From Litsea cubeba (lineage: Eukaryota > Streptophyta > Magnoliopsida > Laurales > Lauraceae), in NCBI GenBank assembly GCA_012931725.1, contig CM022946.1:46209252-46273251 (forward strand): a stretch of DNA of 64,000 nucleotides. Reading direction: 5' to 3'. The stretch's first letter is position 1, and each line of letters opens with the position of its first letter. Shown here one piece after another: positions 1-11,500 of this stretch. The position numbers and the translations under genes were made by a program. Under the pieces are notes generated by a model that was not told where the DNA came from, did not search any database, and saw nothing but the letters and a program-made list of their open reading frames with translations.

Positions 1-3000
1 GAGGTGGACCTCCTTGGAGTTGTTCTGTACGCCCACAGCACGCTCGGAAGCTCTTCTGTCCATCTGCCCTTTGCCTTGTCCAGTCGCTTTTTTCAGGCCG
101 TCCAGGATCACCTTGTTGGAGATTTCTGCCTGGCCATTACTCTGTGGATATGCCGGGGTGGAGTAATGGTTTCTGATGTCGTGCTCTTGGCAGAAGTCTC
201 TGAAGGATTTGGAATCGAACTGAGTCCCGTTGTCTGAGATCAGGGTCCGGGGGATGCCGAACCTCGTAAGGATGTTTTTCCAAACGAAGTTCCTGGAGTC
301 CCTGTCCGTGATGGAAGACAATGGTTCAGCCTCTATCCACTTCGTGAAGTAGTCCGTAGCCACTATCAGCCATCTTTTGTTCCCTGGAGCTCGGTGAAGA
401 GGCCCCACAATGTCCAGGCCCCATTGAGCGAAGGGCCATGGACTGGAGAGGGGGCTCAGATCCTGCGCAGGCTGATGGAGGGAGTGGGAGAACTTCTGGC
501 ATTTCTCACATTTTCTGGCGTAGACCTGGGCGTCCTTCTGCATGTAGGGCCACCAGTAACCCTGGCTGATTGCTCTGTAGGCCAATGACCGACCTCCTAT
601 ATGGCTGCCGCAGATTCCTTCATGGATCTCGTAGAGGAAGTCGTCCACCTTGGACGGGTGGACGCATTGGAGGTACGGACCTGTGAAGGACTTCCTGTAG
701 AGTTTGCCTTCTGGAGAGAGCCAAAAGCGGGCTGCCTTGAGCCTGATCTTGTGGGCTTCAGTCTTGTCCTCGGGGAGCCGGTCGTCCTTCAGGTAGGCAA
801 CGATTGGATCCATCCAGCTGGGGCCGAGGTCAGCACAGAGGACAAGCCGAGATGAATGGAGTTCTAGGCTTGACCTTGATACTGACCCGACCTCGATGGT
901 CCTCTTCTTTCCTGCTTCGACAGCGGAGGCCAGGTTTGCAAGCGCATCTGCATGCGTGTTGGTATCTCGGGATATTTGCCTGACCTCGGCTTTCTGGAAT
1001 TGGGAGAGTAGCTTTTTCGCCAGGGCTAAGTAGGCCACCATCCTGTCGTCCCTAGCCTGGTAGTCTCCAGCGAGCTGGCTAGTCACCAGTTGAGAGTCGC
1101 TGAAGATCTCCAGGTGCTGGGCTCCGAGGATTCGGGCGCTGTTCAACCCTGCAATCATTGCTTCGTACTCTGCCTCATTGTTCGTCGCTTTGAAGTCCAA
1201 GGTGAAGGCTTGCTCTATGACCAGTCCCTCTGGCGATTGGAGAACTATGCCGAGGCCAGCTCTCTTGGAGGTGGACGACCCGTCGACAAAGATCTTCCAT
1301 GCCGAGGTGGGAGACTGCTGGACTTCTGCTTCGACTGGCTCTTGCCCTGTGCCCCCCAGTGCCGTGCCGAGCTGGGTCGGAGCCGGGTTGGGGGAGACGA
1401 ATTCGACTATGAAGTCTGCCAGAATCTGGGCTTTGATCGCAGTTCGGGGACGGTACTGTATATCGTACTGCCCCAATTCAACTGCCCACTTTGATATGCG
1501 CCCTGAAAAGTCAGCTTTCTTGAATAATGAACGGAGTGGGTGCTCCGTGATCACCACAATAGTGTGGGATTGAAAATAGTGGGAGAGCTTGCGGGAGGCG
1601 GTGACAAGAGCCAACGCAAGCTTCTCCAACAGGAGGTACCTGGTCTCGGCATCGAGCAGGGTCTTGCTCGTGTAATAGATCGGCTTTTGAACTCCCTCGT
1701 CCTCCCTGATGAGGACGGAGCTCACTGCGTGATCCGAGACCGCAAGGTATAAGTACAGAATCTCCCCCCGAGTTGGGGTGGAGAGTAATGGGGGTGACAT
1801 CAAATAAGTTTTGAGTGCGGCCAATGCCTGGTCGCACTCAGGAGTCCATTGGAACTTCAAATTTTTCCTCAAAAGCTGAAAGAAGGGCCTGCACTTATCT
1901 GATGAGCGGCTGATGAAGCGATTGAGTGCTGCGGCCATTCCTGTAAGCTTCTGAACTTCCTTTGTGGTGGAGGGACTCTGGATTCCCTGGATGGCAGAGA
2001 TCTGTTCCAGATTGGCCTCTATCCCCCTCCGCGTCACCAAGCTGCCGAGAAACTTGCCAGAGGCTACGCCGAAGGCGCACTTGGAAGCGTTGAGCTTGAG
2101 CTTGTAGGCGCGAAGGATGCCGAAGACTTGGCCGAGATCCGTCAGATGGTCGCTGGAGCGCACAGATTTGACGACCATGTCGTCGATGTACACCTCTACC
2201 GATCGGCCGAGCTGGGCCTGGAACATCTTTGTGACGAGGCGCTGATAGGTCGCCCCCGCGTTCTTCAGCCCGAAGGGCATCACCTTATAGCAGTATGTGC
2301 CGCGGGGGGTGATGAACGATGTTTTCTCCTCGTCGGGCCCGTAGAGCGGGATCTGATGATAGCCTCGGTAGGCGTCAAGGAAGCTCATTCGGTCGTGACC
2401 GGCGGTGGCGTCGATCAGTTGGTCGATCTTTGGGAGGGGGAAACTGTCCTTAGGGCAAGCCCTGTTCAGGTCGGTGAAGTCCACGCACACCCTCCACTTC
2501 CCAGTTTTCTTCTTGACGACCACCGTGTTGGCCAGCCATACCGGGTACTGGACTTCCCGGATGGCCCCTGCCTTTAGCAGGTTGTCGACTTCTTCGACGA
2601 CCGCATCTGTCTGCTGCAGCCCGGTCCTGCGGGCCCTCTGCACTACTGGTTTGTGGTCGGGGTCGACGTTGAGCTTGTGGCACATGACCTCAGGGTCGAC
2701 CCCAGGCATTTCGCTTGGGCTCCAAGCGAAGACGTCCACATTCTGCATCAAGAACCGAGAAAGTTCGGCCCTTTCTTCGTCTGACAACTGGGTGCCAATC
2801 AGGAAGAAACGGTCTGGGTCTGCCGGGTCTAGCCTGACCTCGGCCAGGTCCTCGATGCTCTTCTTCTCAGGGTCCCTGCCGATCTCGTCGAGGCCCTTCT
2901 CAAACTCGGCCAGGTTAACGCGCTCTGGCTCCTTCACTGCTGGGACAGCGGCTAGCATGCACTGCCTGGCCTGTTGCTGGTCTCCCTTCACTGTGACTAC

Positions 3001-5316
3001 CTCCATCTTGCCTTCCTCGTTCTCGTGGACGAACTTCAGCTTTTGGTGGAGGGAAGATGGAACTGCCTCTAGCTTGTGGAGCCACGTTCTGCCCAGAATG
3101 ACATTGTAGGGAGAAGGGGCGTCCACAACCAGGAAATCGGCCGACACGGAGGCTCCGCCAACTCGGGTTTCCAAGGTGATTCTACCCTTGGGGTAGACTG
3201 GTGTGGCGGACAACCCTAGCAGGGGTGCTCGGACCTCCGTGAGGTCTGCTTCGGAGAGCTTCATCCTCTTGAAGCAGTCGTAGTAGAGGACCTCGGAGGA
3301 GCTGCCGGGGTCGACGAGGATCCTCTTGACGGTGAAGTCTCTCAGCTTCATGGTGAGGAGCAGGGGGTCGTTGTGAGGGACCTGGACTCCCTCTAGATCT
3401 TGATCCGAGAACGAGATGGCTGGTTTGTCGCGGCGGGCCTTCTTGGATGCCGGAGCGAGGTCGGCTTTCATTACTTCTTTCTCGTGCGAAGCCCGCCTGG
3501 CTTCGGCACGGGTCTGGGAGCTTCCCCGAGATGAGGAAGCGGGAGCTGAGGACGCCAGATGGATCACGTTGATGATCTTCTCTGAGTCCTCGCTGTCGGG
3601 AGCCTGGGCCGTGCTCTGGTGAACCCGGCCCTCGCTGTCGCCGGCATCACCGGCCTTGACGAACTCTTTGATGTGGCCCTGTTCGGCCAGCTTCTCCAGA
3701 TACCCCTGCAAAGTCCTACATTCTCCAGTCCTGTGCCCGTTGCCCTTATGGAAGGCGCAGTAGAGCTTGCTCCGGGAGCCTTCGGTGGGTTCACTCTTCA
3801 TGGGCGGAGGGTACTTGAAGAACGGCTCGGATTTGATCTTGGCCAGGATGCGGTAGATCGGCTCCTTGAAGACGACGTTGACGCTCTGACTGGCGCTGGA
3901 GGGAGGTCTGGGCTTCCAAGTGCCCCCGGACCTGGACGACGAAGGCTTCGCCGAACTGGAGACCCAGTCTCGCTTGGGCTCCTGCTTCTGGGAGGGCCTC
4001 CCGCCTCTTTGCCGAGGCTGGCCATTCTTCTGTTCGGGCTCTGGGTGCCCGTCTTGATCCTTAGCTCGGATCTCGTCTTCCTCCCGGGCGATGAAGCGCT
4101 TCACCCGGGACATCAATTCTGACATGGATTCTGGGGTGTCCCCGGCCAAGTCCTTTCGCAAGTCGCTGCCGGGGATCAGGGCGTGCTGGAAGGCGTAGAT
4201 AGCTATCGCCTCTCTTGCGCCCTCGATCTGGCTGTAGATCGCCCAGAATCGGTGGGTGAACTTGGCGAGAGTTTCGCCCTGCTTCATCCTCAAGGCGATG
4301 AGGTCCCCTTCCTTCTTGGGGACGACGGTGTAGGCTTGGAACTTCTTCAGGAAGGAGAGCTGGAGCTCCTTCCAACTGGAAACCGACTGCTCTGGGAGAG
4401 AGCAGAACCACTTCAGGGGGAGGTCACCCAAACTGGAGGAGAAGATTTTGCAGTTTAGGTGACCCTCGTTTCCCCAGATGGACATCTTCTGGGAGAAGTG
4501 TCGGAGGTGTGCAGATGGGTCGGACAGTCCGTCATAGGGGACGAACCGCGGGACGGAGAACTTCTTGGGTAAGGGGGTGCGCTCGATCTCTTTTGTGAAG
4601 GGCGAGCCCCCGAGATCAGTGTGACCACAGAGTTGCTTCTGGTCCCGCATGTCCAAGTTGTGCTGGAGAGCCAATCTGACACGTTTGTCAAATAGCTCTT
4701 GCTCGTCGTCCTTCTCCGGAGTCTGAGCTCGGTGCTTTCGCTTGGGATGGCTATGAGTTCGGCCATCGTGACTGTGGTGACTTCGGCTGTTGCTCGAGCC
4801 TTCGTCACGAATCTGGCTCCGTTTCTGGTCCAGATGATGTCTGAGGTCCTCACGAGGAGGCTGGGCTGCCCTGCTGGGAGCGTCCTTTTTCCCTTGAGGC
4901 TCAGAGACTTCCCTCAAGGAGGCAGTTTGCACTGCCCTCAGCTGCTGCTGGAGCTCGCGAATCAGCTGCCCTTGCTTCTGGAGTTGCTTCTGGAGGAGAG
5001 CAGCTTCAGGAACCTCTCCAGCGGCAGGGGGTTGGACGTGGCGCGTCTCTCCTACGGCCACGGCTTTGTCCTTCCGGGGACGTTCATGCTGACGCTCACC
5101 GCGTCTGGGTGGCGCGACTTCTTCTGACGATATCGAGGCCTCGAGTCCCTCTTGGAGTGGGAACTCGATAAAGAGCTGAGAGCCTAAGCGGCCCTCGCCT
5201 GCAGTCGTGCCATGCACCGTACGGGAGCGTCTTTGAGGAGGGACGTCCGTTGGCGGTGGTGGCAGCTCGAGCGCTGCTCTTGAGGATTCTACGCCCTTCT
5301 TAGCTTTCGGAGGCAT
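1..5316 (-). CDS. Gag-Pol polyprotein of Tat-type Ty3/gypsy element (partial, one frameshift)
   Basis: From the ATG at 5316 the frame has no stop for 1,772 codons and leaves the window. Landmarks by residue: a basic, glutamine-rich N-terminus; the retrotransposon Gag core from about 250 (RFVPYDGLSDPSAHL) to about 400; a knuckle-like CAFHKGNGHRTGEC near 517-533; the protease motif VDPGSS with Asp669; reverse transcriptase with Asp980 and YIDD at 1043-1046; a first RNase H; a second RNase H with DGSS at 1345; an integrase HHCC zinc finger near 1560-1610; and the integrase D1635, D1695, E1731 triad with 35-residue spacing. A run of six T at 88-93 shifts the frame: downstream of it the recognisable integrase reading lies in another frame. 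The Gag is related to that of the element at 25784-29324. This could be a real frameshift or a homopolymer sequencing error. Confidence 0.93.
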   Translation of the reverse strand, partial: MPPKAKKGVESSRAALELPPPPTDVPPQRRSRTVHGTTAGEGRLGSQLFIEFPLQEGLEASISSEEVAPPRRGERQHERPRKDKAVAVGETRHVQPPAAGEVPEAALLQKQLQKQGQLIRELQQQLRAVQTASLREVSEPQGKKDAPSRAAQPPREDLRHHLDQKRSQIRDEGSSNSRSHHSHDGRTHSHPKRKHRAQTPEKDDEQELFDKRVRLALQHNLDMRDQKQLCGHTDLGGSPFTKEIERTPLPKKFSVPRFVPYDGLSDPSAHLRHFSQKMSIWGNEGHLNCKIFSSSLGDLPLKWFCSLPEQSVSSWKELQLSFLKKFQAYTVVPKKEGDLIALRMKQGETLAKFTHRFWAIYSQIEGAREAIAIYAFQHALIPGSDLRKDLAGDTPESMSELMSRVKRFIAREEDEIRAKDQDGHPEPEQKNGQPRQRGGRPSQKQEPKRDWVSSSAKPSSSRSGGTWKPRPPSSASQSVNVVFKEPIYRILAKIKSEPFFKYPPPMKSEPTEGSRSKLYCAFHKGNGHRTGECRTLQGYLEKLAEQGHIKEFVKAGDAGDSEGRVHQSTAQAPDSEDSEKIINVIHLASSAPASSSRGSSQTRAEARRASHEKEVMKADLAPASKKARRDKPAISFSDQDLEGVQVPHNDPLLLTMKLRDFTVKRILVDPGSSSEVLYYDCFKRMKLSEADLTEVRAPLLGLSATPVYPKGRITLETRVGGASVSADFLVVDAPSPYNVILGRTWLHKLEAVPSSLHQKLKFVHENEEGKMEVVTVKGDQQQARQCMLAAVPAVKEPERVNLAEFEKGLDEIGRDPEKKSIEDLAEVRLDPADPDRFFLIGTQLSDEERAELSRFLMQNVDVFAWSPSEMPGVDPEVMCHKLNVDPDHKPVVQRARRTGLQQTDAVVEEVDNLLKAGAIREVQYPVWLANTVVVKKKTGKWRVCVDFTDLNRACPKDSFPLPKIDQLIDATAGHDRMSFLDAYRGYHQIPLYGPDEEKTSFITPRGTYCYKVMPFGLKNAGATYQRLVTKMFQAQLGRSVEVYIDDMVVKSVRSSDHLTDLGQVFGILRAYKLKLNASKCAFGVASGKFLGSLVTRRGIEANLEQISAIQGIQSPSTTKEVQKLTGMAAALNRFISRSSDKCRPFFQLLRKNLKFQWTPECDQALAALKTYLMSPPLLSTPTRGEILYLYLAVSDHAVSSVLIREDEGVQKPIYYTSKTLLDAETRYLLLEKLALALVTASRKLSHYFQSHTIVVITEHPLRSLFKKADFSGRISKWAVELGQYDIQYRPRTAIKAQILADFIVEFVSPNPAPTQLGTALGGTGQEPVEAEVQQSPTSAWKIFVDGSSTSKRAGLGIVLQSPEGLVIEQAFTLDFKATNNEAEYEAMIAGLNSARILGAQHLEIFSDSQLVTSQLAGDYQARDDRMVAYLALAKKLLSQFQKAEVRQISRDTNTHADALANLASAVEAGKKRTIEVGSVSRSSLELHSSRLVLCADLGPSWMDPIVAYLKDDRLPEDKTEAHKIRLKAARFWLSPEGKLYRKSFTGPYLQCVHPSKVDDFLYEIHEGICGSHIGGRSLAYRAISQGYWWPYMQKDAQVYARKCEKCQKFSHSLHQPAQDLSPLSSPWPFAQWGLDIVGPLHRAPGNKRWLIVATDYFTKWIEAEPLSSITDRDSRNFVWKNILTRFGIPRTLISDNGTQFDSKSFRDFCQEHDIRNHYSTPAYPQSNGQAEISNKVILDGLKKATGQGKGQMDRRASERAVGVQNNSKEVHL

Positions 5317-5378
5317 GGCTTCTGAGAGGATGAGGTTAAGAAGGTTGGGAAGGTTTTGAGAGGCTGGGATATTACTTT

Positions 5379-5395
5379 CCCACAGACGGCGCCAA
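5379..5395 (-). other. Primer-binding site of the Tat-type element
   Basis: On the minus strand the LTR ends in CTACA, then after AT comes TGGCGCCGTCTGTGGG. This is the usual position for a tRNA primer site, and the sequence is not the initiator-Met type. The element at 25784-29324 has the same site with one substitution (GTGGG to GTGAG). The priming tRNA was not identified with certainty. Confidence 0.8.
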
Positions 5396-5396
5396 T

Positions 5397-6354
5397 TGTA
5401 GGTGCAAAAAATTGTGACCCACAATAAGAGGGTGCCTTATAGGACTTATCCGAGAAGATGATGGTGTCTGGAATGTCTGGATGCCGTTGGGAAGCCTGAA
5501 AGGGAAGAACAAACGGTCAGAGGACCCTGGCCTGGGCGGCGCAAGGCTCTCCGATGCCAAAGTCAGTATGGGAACTGGAACAGTGGAAGGAGAGGGAGAA
5601 GAGAGGCAGAGTAAGGGCTCTGTGAATGGGATTATCCGTACCTTGCATGTTGCATGGAGTTCTATTTATAGAGGTTTGGAAGATATCTTTCAGAAGATAT
5701 CTTGGTGTGGGTCCCACGATTTGACTGGAAAGTCATGATCAGCCCACAAAGTAATAAATGCAGTCTAATTCGGCCCACTCAGCATTTAATGCTAGTCGGG
5801 TCAGCCCACATTGCATTAAATGCGTGTCTTGTTGGGCCAGATTGTGCTGGGCGCCTTTGGCGGTTGGAGTACCAGCGGATCCTCCCTCGGGCCTTGCCCT
5901 GATGTGGCCTCAGCCGCTGGATAGCTGCCACGTCAGCGATCTGGTGAAGATAGTGGGCGGCTAGATGTCGTGTCTGTCCCACTAGCTCGTGACCCTATCC
6001 CTCCACGTGCCTGATGACGTGGGGGATGAGGGGCGCAAGTGAAGGTTCTTCCTTGCTTCGGCTACTGTCCTGGCTTCTTCAGCCGAGGTGGCTTCAGCCG
6101 ATGTAGGGCTCTCTGCGGAGATGTCATCCGGGGCGGCCCTGCCGAGGTGGACCCTTTGCCGAGATGAAGCCCGAGGTGGTCCAGCTCGGCGCTAAGGGCC
6201 CGGAGCTGCCTGACTTCGGCCGGACCTCCTGTCCCGGTAGCCGAGGTCGGATTGGTGCCACGTAGATGGCACGCGGATGGCACGTGAGGATGCTTAACCC
6301 CATCTGATGGCTGTGATTAGCTTAATCCTGTAGCTCTGGAAATCTCCCCACACA
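5397..6354 (-). repeat. 5' LTR of the Tat-type element (958 bp)
   Basis: On the minus strand it starts TGTGTGGGGAGA and ends CTACA, directly before the primer-binding site. The start matches the LTR start of the Gag-only element at 25789 (TGTGTGGGGATA). A TATA box is present at 5663-5670. The rest of the LTR is rich in CCGAGGT/CTCGGC words, as is the LTR of the Gag-only element, but the two are not alignable throughout by eye. Confidence 0.85.
5663..5670 (-). promoter_or_regulatory. LTR TATA box (TATAAATA)
   Basis: The minus strand reads CTCTATAAATAGAAC within the LTR, about 265 bases before the LTR end. This is the expected place for the promoter that drives the genomic RNA. Confidence 0.65.
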
Positions 6355-6359
6355 AGAAC

Positions 6360-8069
6360 CTTCTGTTTACACTTTAACACACCCTGGATGGGTTGAGTTC
6401 CGGTCAATTGTGTATGCTAAATGGAGGCTTCTATCCTATAAATGATATAAGAGGGGTGTCATCTTTTATCTAGCAGGTCCCACTTAGATGGGCGGATATA
6501 CACCTAGTAGTTCTCCCATAGATGGAAGCTAATGAGATCCACACCAAAAAGTACGATGGTAAGATTCACATATATTGTTGGACATAAAGTAGAAGAAGTT
6601 GCAAATGTCCCTTGAAATCTTGCGGATATTAGCCAAACAATCCCCAACTACTGAATAGGTTGATATTGTGAATAATAACTCTTATTACTGATGTAGGTCC
6701 ATCCAAGAGAAAATTGGCCCTTTTTTCACAAACCAATATCGCTTTAAAGTATAAGAATATTAGCCAAACAATCTCGAGTTACTGAATAGATTTTGAGACT
6801 CTGAATAATGAAAACTCATCTCGTTGATGTGGCTCAATAAGATGGGCCTCTTTTTCTTCGACTGATAAAGCCTTTTAAGGCATATGAATAATATATATCC
6901 TTCATGTAAGCACATTTTCCAAACTATAAATTCCTTCTTATCATAATTGAAGCATTACGAATGAGCATTACTTCATAATAGAATACTTTTCTAGGCCCTC
7001 TAATTAAGTCAAGCATCTCTAGCTGCACCCCAGGAAGAAGATTAGAATATTTCTTAACAAGAAGGAATTAAATAACTTTCCTACTATAATTCACTTTTAA
7101 CTTAACAACGCTTGCTTAATTTTATAGTAAAGGGGTAATATAGCTTTCAAGTTGCTTTCTTGTTCCCTACTTTCTCCCATATCCCCCATACCATCCTTTG
7201 TAGCCAACCCAACTTTCACTAAAAAGATTACCATTCCATTTTTATCAAGTCTCCTCTCCTAGCAACATCTGAGTGAGTTGAGCGTGGATTGGGTCATATC
7301 ATGATAATGAAGTCCAGTCTATCACATTGTCATCCAACAAATTCAGCACTATTGGACCTTTTGATAATCCAACCGATCCATTAATTTGCCAACTTGGATC
7401 CCCAATTATTTAAGAATGTTTTAACTTTAATTTGAAATCCATTTTGCCTCCATGACCACTGTTTCCTTCTTCTGATCCAAATTTATTAATCTTCACTTGA
7501 TTAATATAGATTTTAAAATGACTTTGACCGACAAGTCAATCCAAATAATCAAAGGCTAGATCTATCACACATCCATACAAATCTTCATCATGAGCTCCTG
7601 CCTCAATGAGCCAAACAAGAACCTATTAATGCTTTCTTGACCGGAACTCAGAGCCTCAAAACTATATGCAGATCGGCCTAACCGCAAATAAGTCAGTTGG
7701 ATAATTAATGCGCACCCTTCGTCTCCATATAATAAGGGTACTAGGTCAAATTTCAAGTTACCATGTTACATGATGCATTATAGTATGGATGTCGACCTGA
7801 TTAATCTCTCCAGCTCAATCTATATTCAAGTTTTTCTTTTTTATAAAATCATATCCTGAGAACACAAGCACAGTTTCTACAGAAACCTATATAACACACT
7901 TTATATAAAATCTGTAACAGAGAGGGGGCTTGAAAGGTAGGTCCCTCTAAATTCTAATTTATCAAAAACATTACATACCCTTTCAGTTATAGCGTCTGTA
8001 CAGCGATAACCATCAAGTACCAGTTCAAGAACTTTTACCAAGAAAACCAAGCTTTTCCCTACTGTCAAC
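6360..8069. other. Intergenic stretch between the Tat-type LTR and the ORMDL stop codon
   Basis: This is AT-rich sequence with no recognisable protein. The part next to 8069 should contain the ORMDL 3' UTR, because that gene reads leftwards into it. No clear transposon ends were seen. Confidence 0.4.
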
Positions 8070-8532
8070 TCACTGGTCTCCATTGATTCCAAAGATTCGA
8101 ACCTTGTGCATGTTCGGAAACTTTGCAATCACCAGCACAATCACCGCAAGAGTGTTGAGAAACAACATCGGATGTTGGTAGTCTGTTGTGTGAGAGGCTA
8201 TCAAGTACCTTGGAAAGAATTAACGTGATGTGTCAAAACAATGGATTAAAAAAATAAAAAAATAAATTGGAAAATGAACACTACATTATTAAGAATACAT
8301 AGGTGTAAAAAGGTTCCCTGGACATTGAGATTTTACAGAAAGTATAAAGATTCATCAAATCAGGGGTCCACATCCAATAACCCAACTTCAGATTTTATTA
8401 TCCCTTTTCTTTTTCTCTCCATCATTACCCGTGTTCTTCTCTCTCCCTCTACATATTCTTTTGCAGGGATACAAATATAAAACCAGGATTTACAAATTTA
8501 ACACATACAAACACCAACTACAAGACAACATC

Positions 8533-8571
<39 letters not shown>

Positions 8572-11500
8572 GAAATGTAGAGAATATCAGAGTTGGACCT
8601 GCGAGGATCCAAGATATGGGACAAGATCCCTACAATTATGGGTCCCTTCATCTGGATGATTTCCCTGAATTTTTCTGTAGCAAAGGATCAGCTAAATCAA
8701 TCCTGGATTTTGGAGATCGGTTAAGATGAAGTCCCCACCAAGTGTTGGGACCCTCCTATCTCGAGCCCACAACAAAGAGGTCCCGTTGGGCCCACTAGAA
8801 GTGTTAAAAAAGTCTAAACCATCACCATGGGTTCTATGACTTTATGAATCATTGATGAGAATCAAAAGAACACCCATACCATGGATGACTGCTATTTTTA
8901 AAAGATAAAATTGAGGACATGAAGACAGCTTAATTGAGAACGCAATGCCAAAGATCATTCTCCACCACTAAAGATACTCACCATGCAGCAACACTAACAA
9001 TGGTGGGCTTCTCTGCACCAAGTAACGACTAAGGTGCCTTCTCCACCAAGACAATATGCTTCACCACCAAGTCACATTTCAATAATGGTCTCCCCCTCCC
9101 ATTTATAAATAGGGTTATGCCTTCCATGAAGGACATTAGCAAATAATCTAGAGTTTTCTTCCTTTCTTCTTTTTTTTCCCTTGTAAGAGTATTGAGTGTT
9201 ACTGTAGTGAGGTTGATTTGTGGAGCATGCATGTGTGCTATGTGTGTTTAGTGAAGATCCTCTCTCTTAGGGCCTGTTTGGTTAAAAGCATTCCTGACAA
9301 GGAATTTTCAGTTGTTGTAGATATATGGAATTCTTGTCAGGAAATCTCCATTTGAGAGGAGATAAGATGGGATATATGAAATCCTCGAAAACCAGGAAGC
9401 TGCAAAAAGTGGGATTTCTGAACGCTGAGAAGGGACCGAGCATTCAAGTATTTCCATTTAGGTGGGATTTCTAAAGCATTCCGATGAGAAACAAGAACCC
9501 CAAAACTAACGGCTAATATCGAATCCAACATAAATAATTCACTCCCACGATCATCCAATGACTACGGTTCATTCGATGGGTTAGAAAATCTCAAAATCCC
9601 TAATTAGGAGCCATCCAATACCTAGGTTGAAGACGATGGTGACTTGCAGTGAATCCAAATCCAAACATTCCCAGTAGGTTCGGGTTTTTTTCTCCAATGG
9701 AGGATACTTGCATGTACTCTCCTTCATTGGAAGGTCTCTGCAAATGCTCTGTTCTCTCACTTCTCTTTCAGCATTCAAGAAAGGAGTCAAGACACAAATA
9801 CCAAAAGACCCTTGGCTTCGAGAAGAACAACGATACTGCCACTTCGCTTTGAAGAGGAGTCCATCCAGATTTCTACCTTTGTCATAAATTCATGGATGGC
9901 CCACTTTTAAAACCCAATAGAATTACACCACCGACTCTGGCTAGAGTCATTCACACCGTCATATTGACTATGTTTACAAAAGTGATTTAAAATTTTTTTT
10001 ATCATATATTTTTATTTGATCTATTTAATTGTGGCTATAATCATGTTTTAAGTGAAATTTTAATTCATAGAATAATGTGGGTCAATGTGTCTAGGACATG
10101 CTGAATCTTACAGTTGGATATTTGCTTATGGTCCTTCACAGTCTCAGGGGTTTGAAGAGATTGAAAAGGCATACTTCCATCTATGGGCCCACACAAAACA
10201 AGCCTTGGAATTTGGCCCCTTTTAATAAGTATAAATTTATCAAAGCATGGAAGACACACTCTCTATTTGAATTTAATTTCATTTAATCATTAGTTATTTG
10301 TTTGATCTATTTGTTTATAATCATGTAGGTCTTTTTTTCCAGAATCCTAGTACGTTACCAAATAAAGAATTTCTGAAATTCAAGTCAGTTCTCTTAGGCA
10401 TGAAATCTCAGGATAAATCAGCATTCTAAATTCCAACATTCCTAATTCTCCAAATTCCAAAAATAAATTCTCAGGCATGAAATCTCAGGATGAATCAGCA
10501 TTCTAAATTCCAACATTACTAATTATCTAAATTCCAGACATGAATTCTCTAAATTCTTGCAACCAAACAAGCCCTTAGTAGTTACTTGGTCGAGAAGCCA
10601 CCATTGTTAGTGGTGGTACATGGTGAGCCGAATAATCCTTGGCATTGTGCTTAATGAGGTGTTCTCCATAACGGAATGTCTTCATGTCATCATTTATCTT
10701 TTGATAATAGTACTCTCCTCCATGTTATGATTGTTCTTTTTATTCCTGTCAATGACAAAGTCATCGAACCCATTATCATGGTTTTGACTTTTAAAGACTT
10801 CCTAGTGGGCACAAGGGGACATTTGTTGTGGCCTTGGGGTAGGAGGGTCCCAACCCTACGTCCAGACTTGATCCTAACCTCCCATCCCATGGCCGAGGCT
10901 AGATCTCCAAAAATTCAAGATTGATTTAGCGCATCCTTGTTGTAAAAAGGTTTGGGGAAATCATCCAGGTAACGGGACCCATAATTGTAGTGATCTTGTC
11001 CAAGTCCTCACGGGTCCAATCTTGATATCCATCAGAGGATGATTTTCTGACTTTGCATTTTTTTCAAAAATTTGATCCTCAATCCAACGGTCCAGTCCAT
11101 TTGGATGGGTGCAAACTCATGTGATACCATGTAATTTAGGGGGTTCCATGTGTGTGGAAGGTTCAGATGGATCATAAGACAGGCTTGCTGGAAGTTCTCA
11201 CCATAATACGGTGAGCAAGATTCTCACATGAGCATTACTCTATTTTTTATATATATCAAAAAAGAAGACAACATCCTCTAGTAACCATACCCATGGAACA
11301 TTTAAAATAAAATTAAATGTCAAGGGAATTTAAGGAGGAGATGAGCCCAAGCACGGTCAAAGAAAGCTCAGCCTCGTAACCGCAAGGTTGGAGTAGTCAT
11401 GTTACCATTCAAAAACAAACAGATAAATAAATAAGGAAAAGGGGGAGAAAAAGAAGTAAAACATGTAATAATAGAATATGCACTTCTAAGTATGAAGAAG

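Larger units (their letters stand above)
1..6354 (-). mobile_element. Ty3/gypsy LTR retrotransposon, Tat-type, 5' part (truncated by window edge)
   Basis: The element reads right to left. Its 5' LTR lies at 5397-6354, followed by a primer-binding site at about 5379-5395, a short leader and a Gag-Pol frame that reaches base 1. The 3' LTR and polypurine tract lie outside the window. Domain order is Gag, aspartic protease, reverse transcriptase, RNase H, a second archaeal-type RNase H, then integrase. Integrase after RNase H is the Ty3/gypsy order, and the second RNase H is a known mark of the Tat lineage. The five bases right of the LTR (6355-6359, agaac) would be one target-site copy, but the partner copy is outside. 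The coding frame has no stop codon over 5.3 kb, which suggests a recent insertion. Confidence 0.93.

Noticed and set aside
2405..3109. 234-codon plus-strand open frame
   Set aside because: It is the antisense shadow of the protease-to-reverse-transcriptase part of the minus-strand Gag-Pol frame and resembles no protein.
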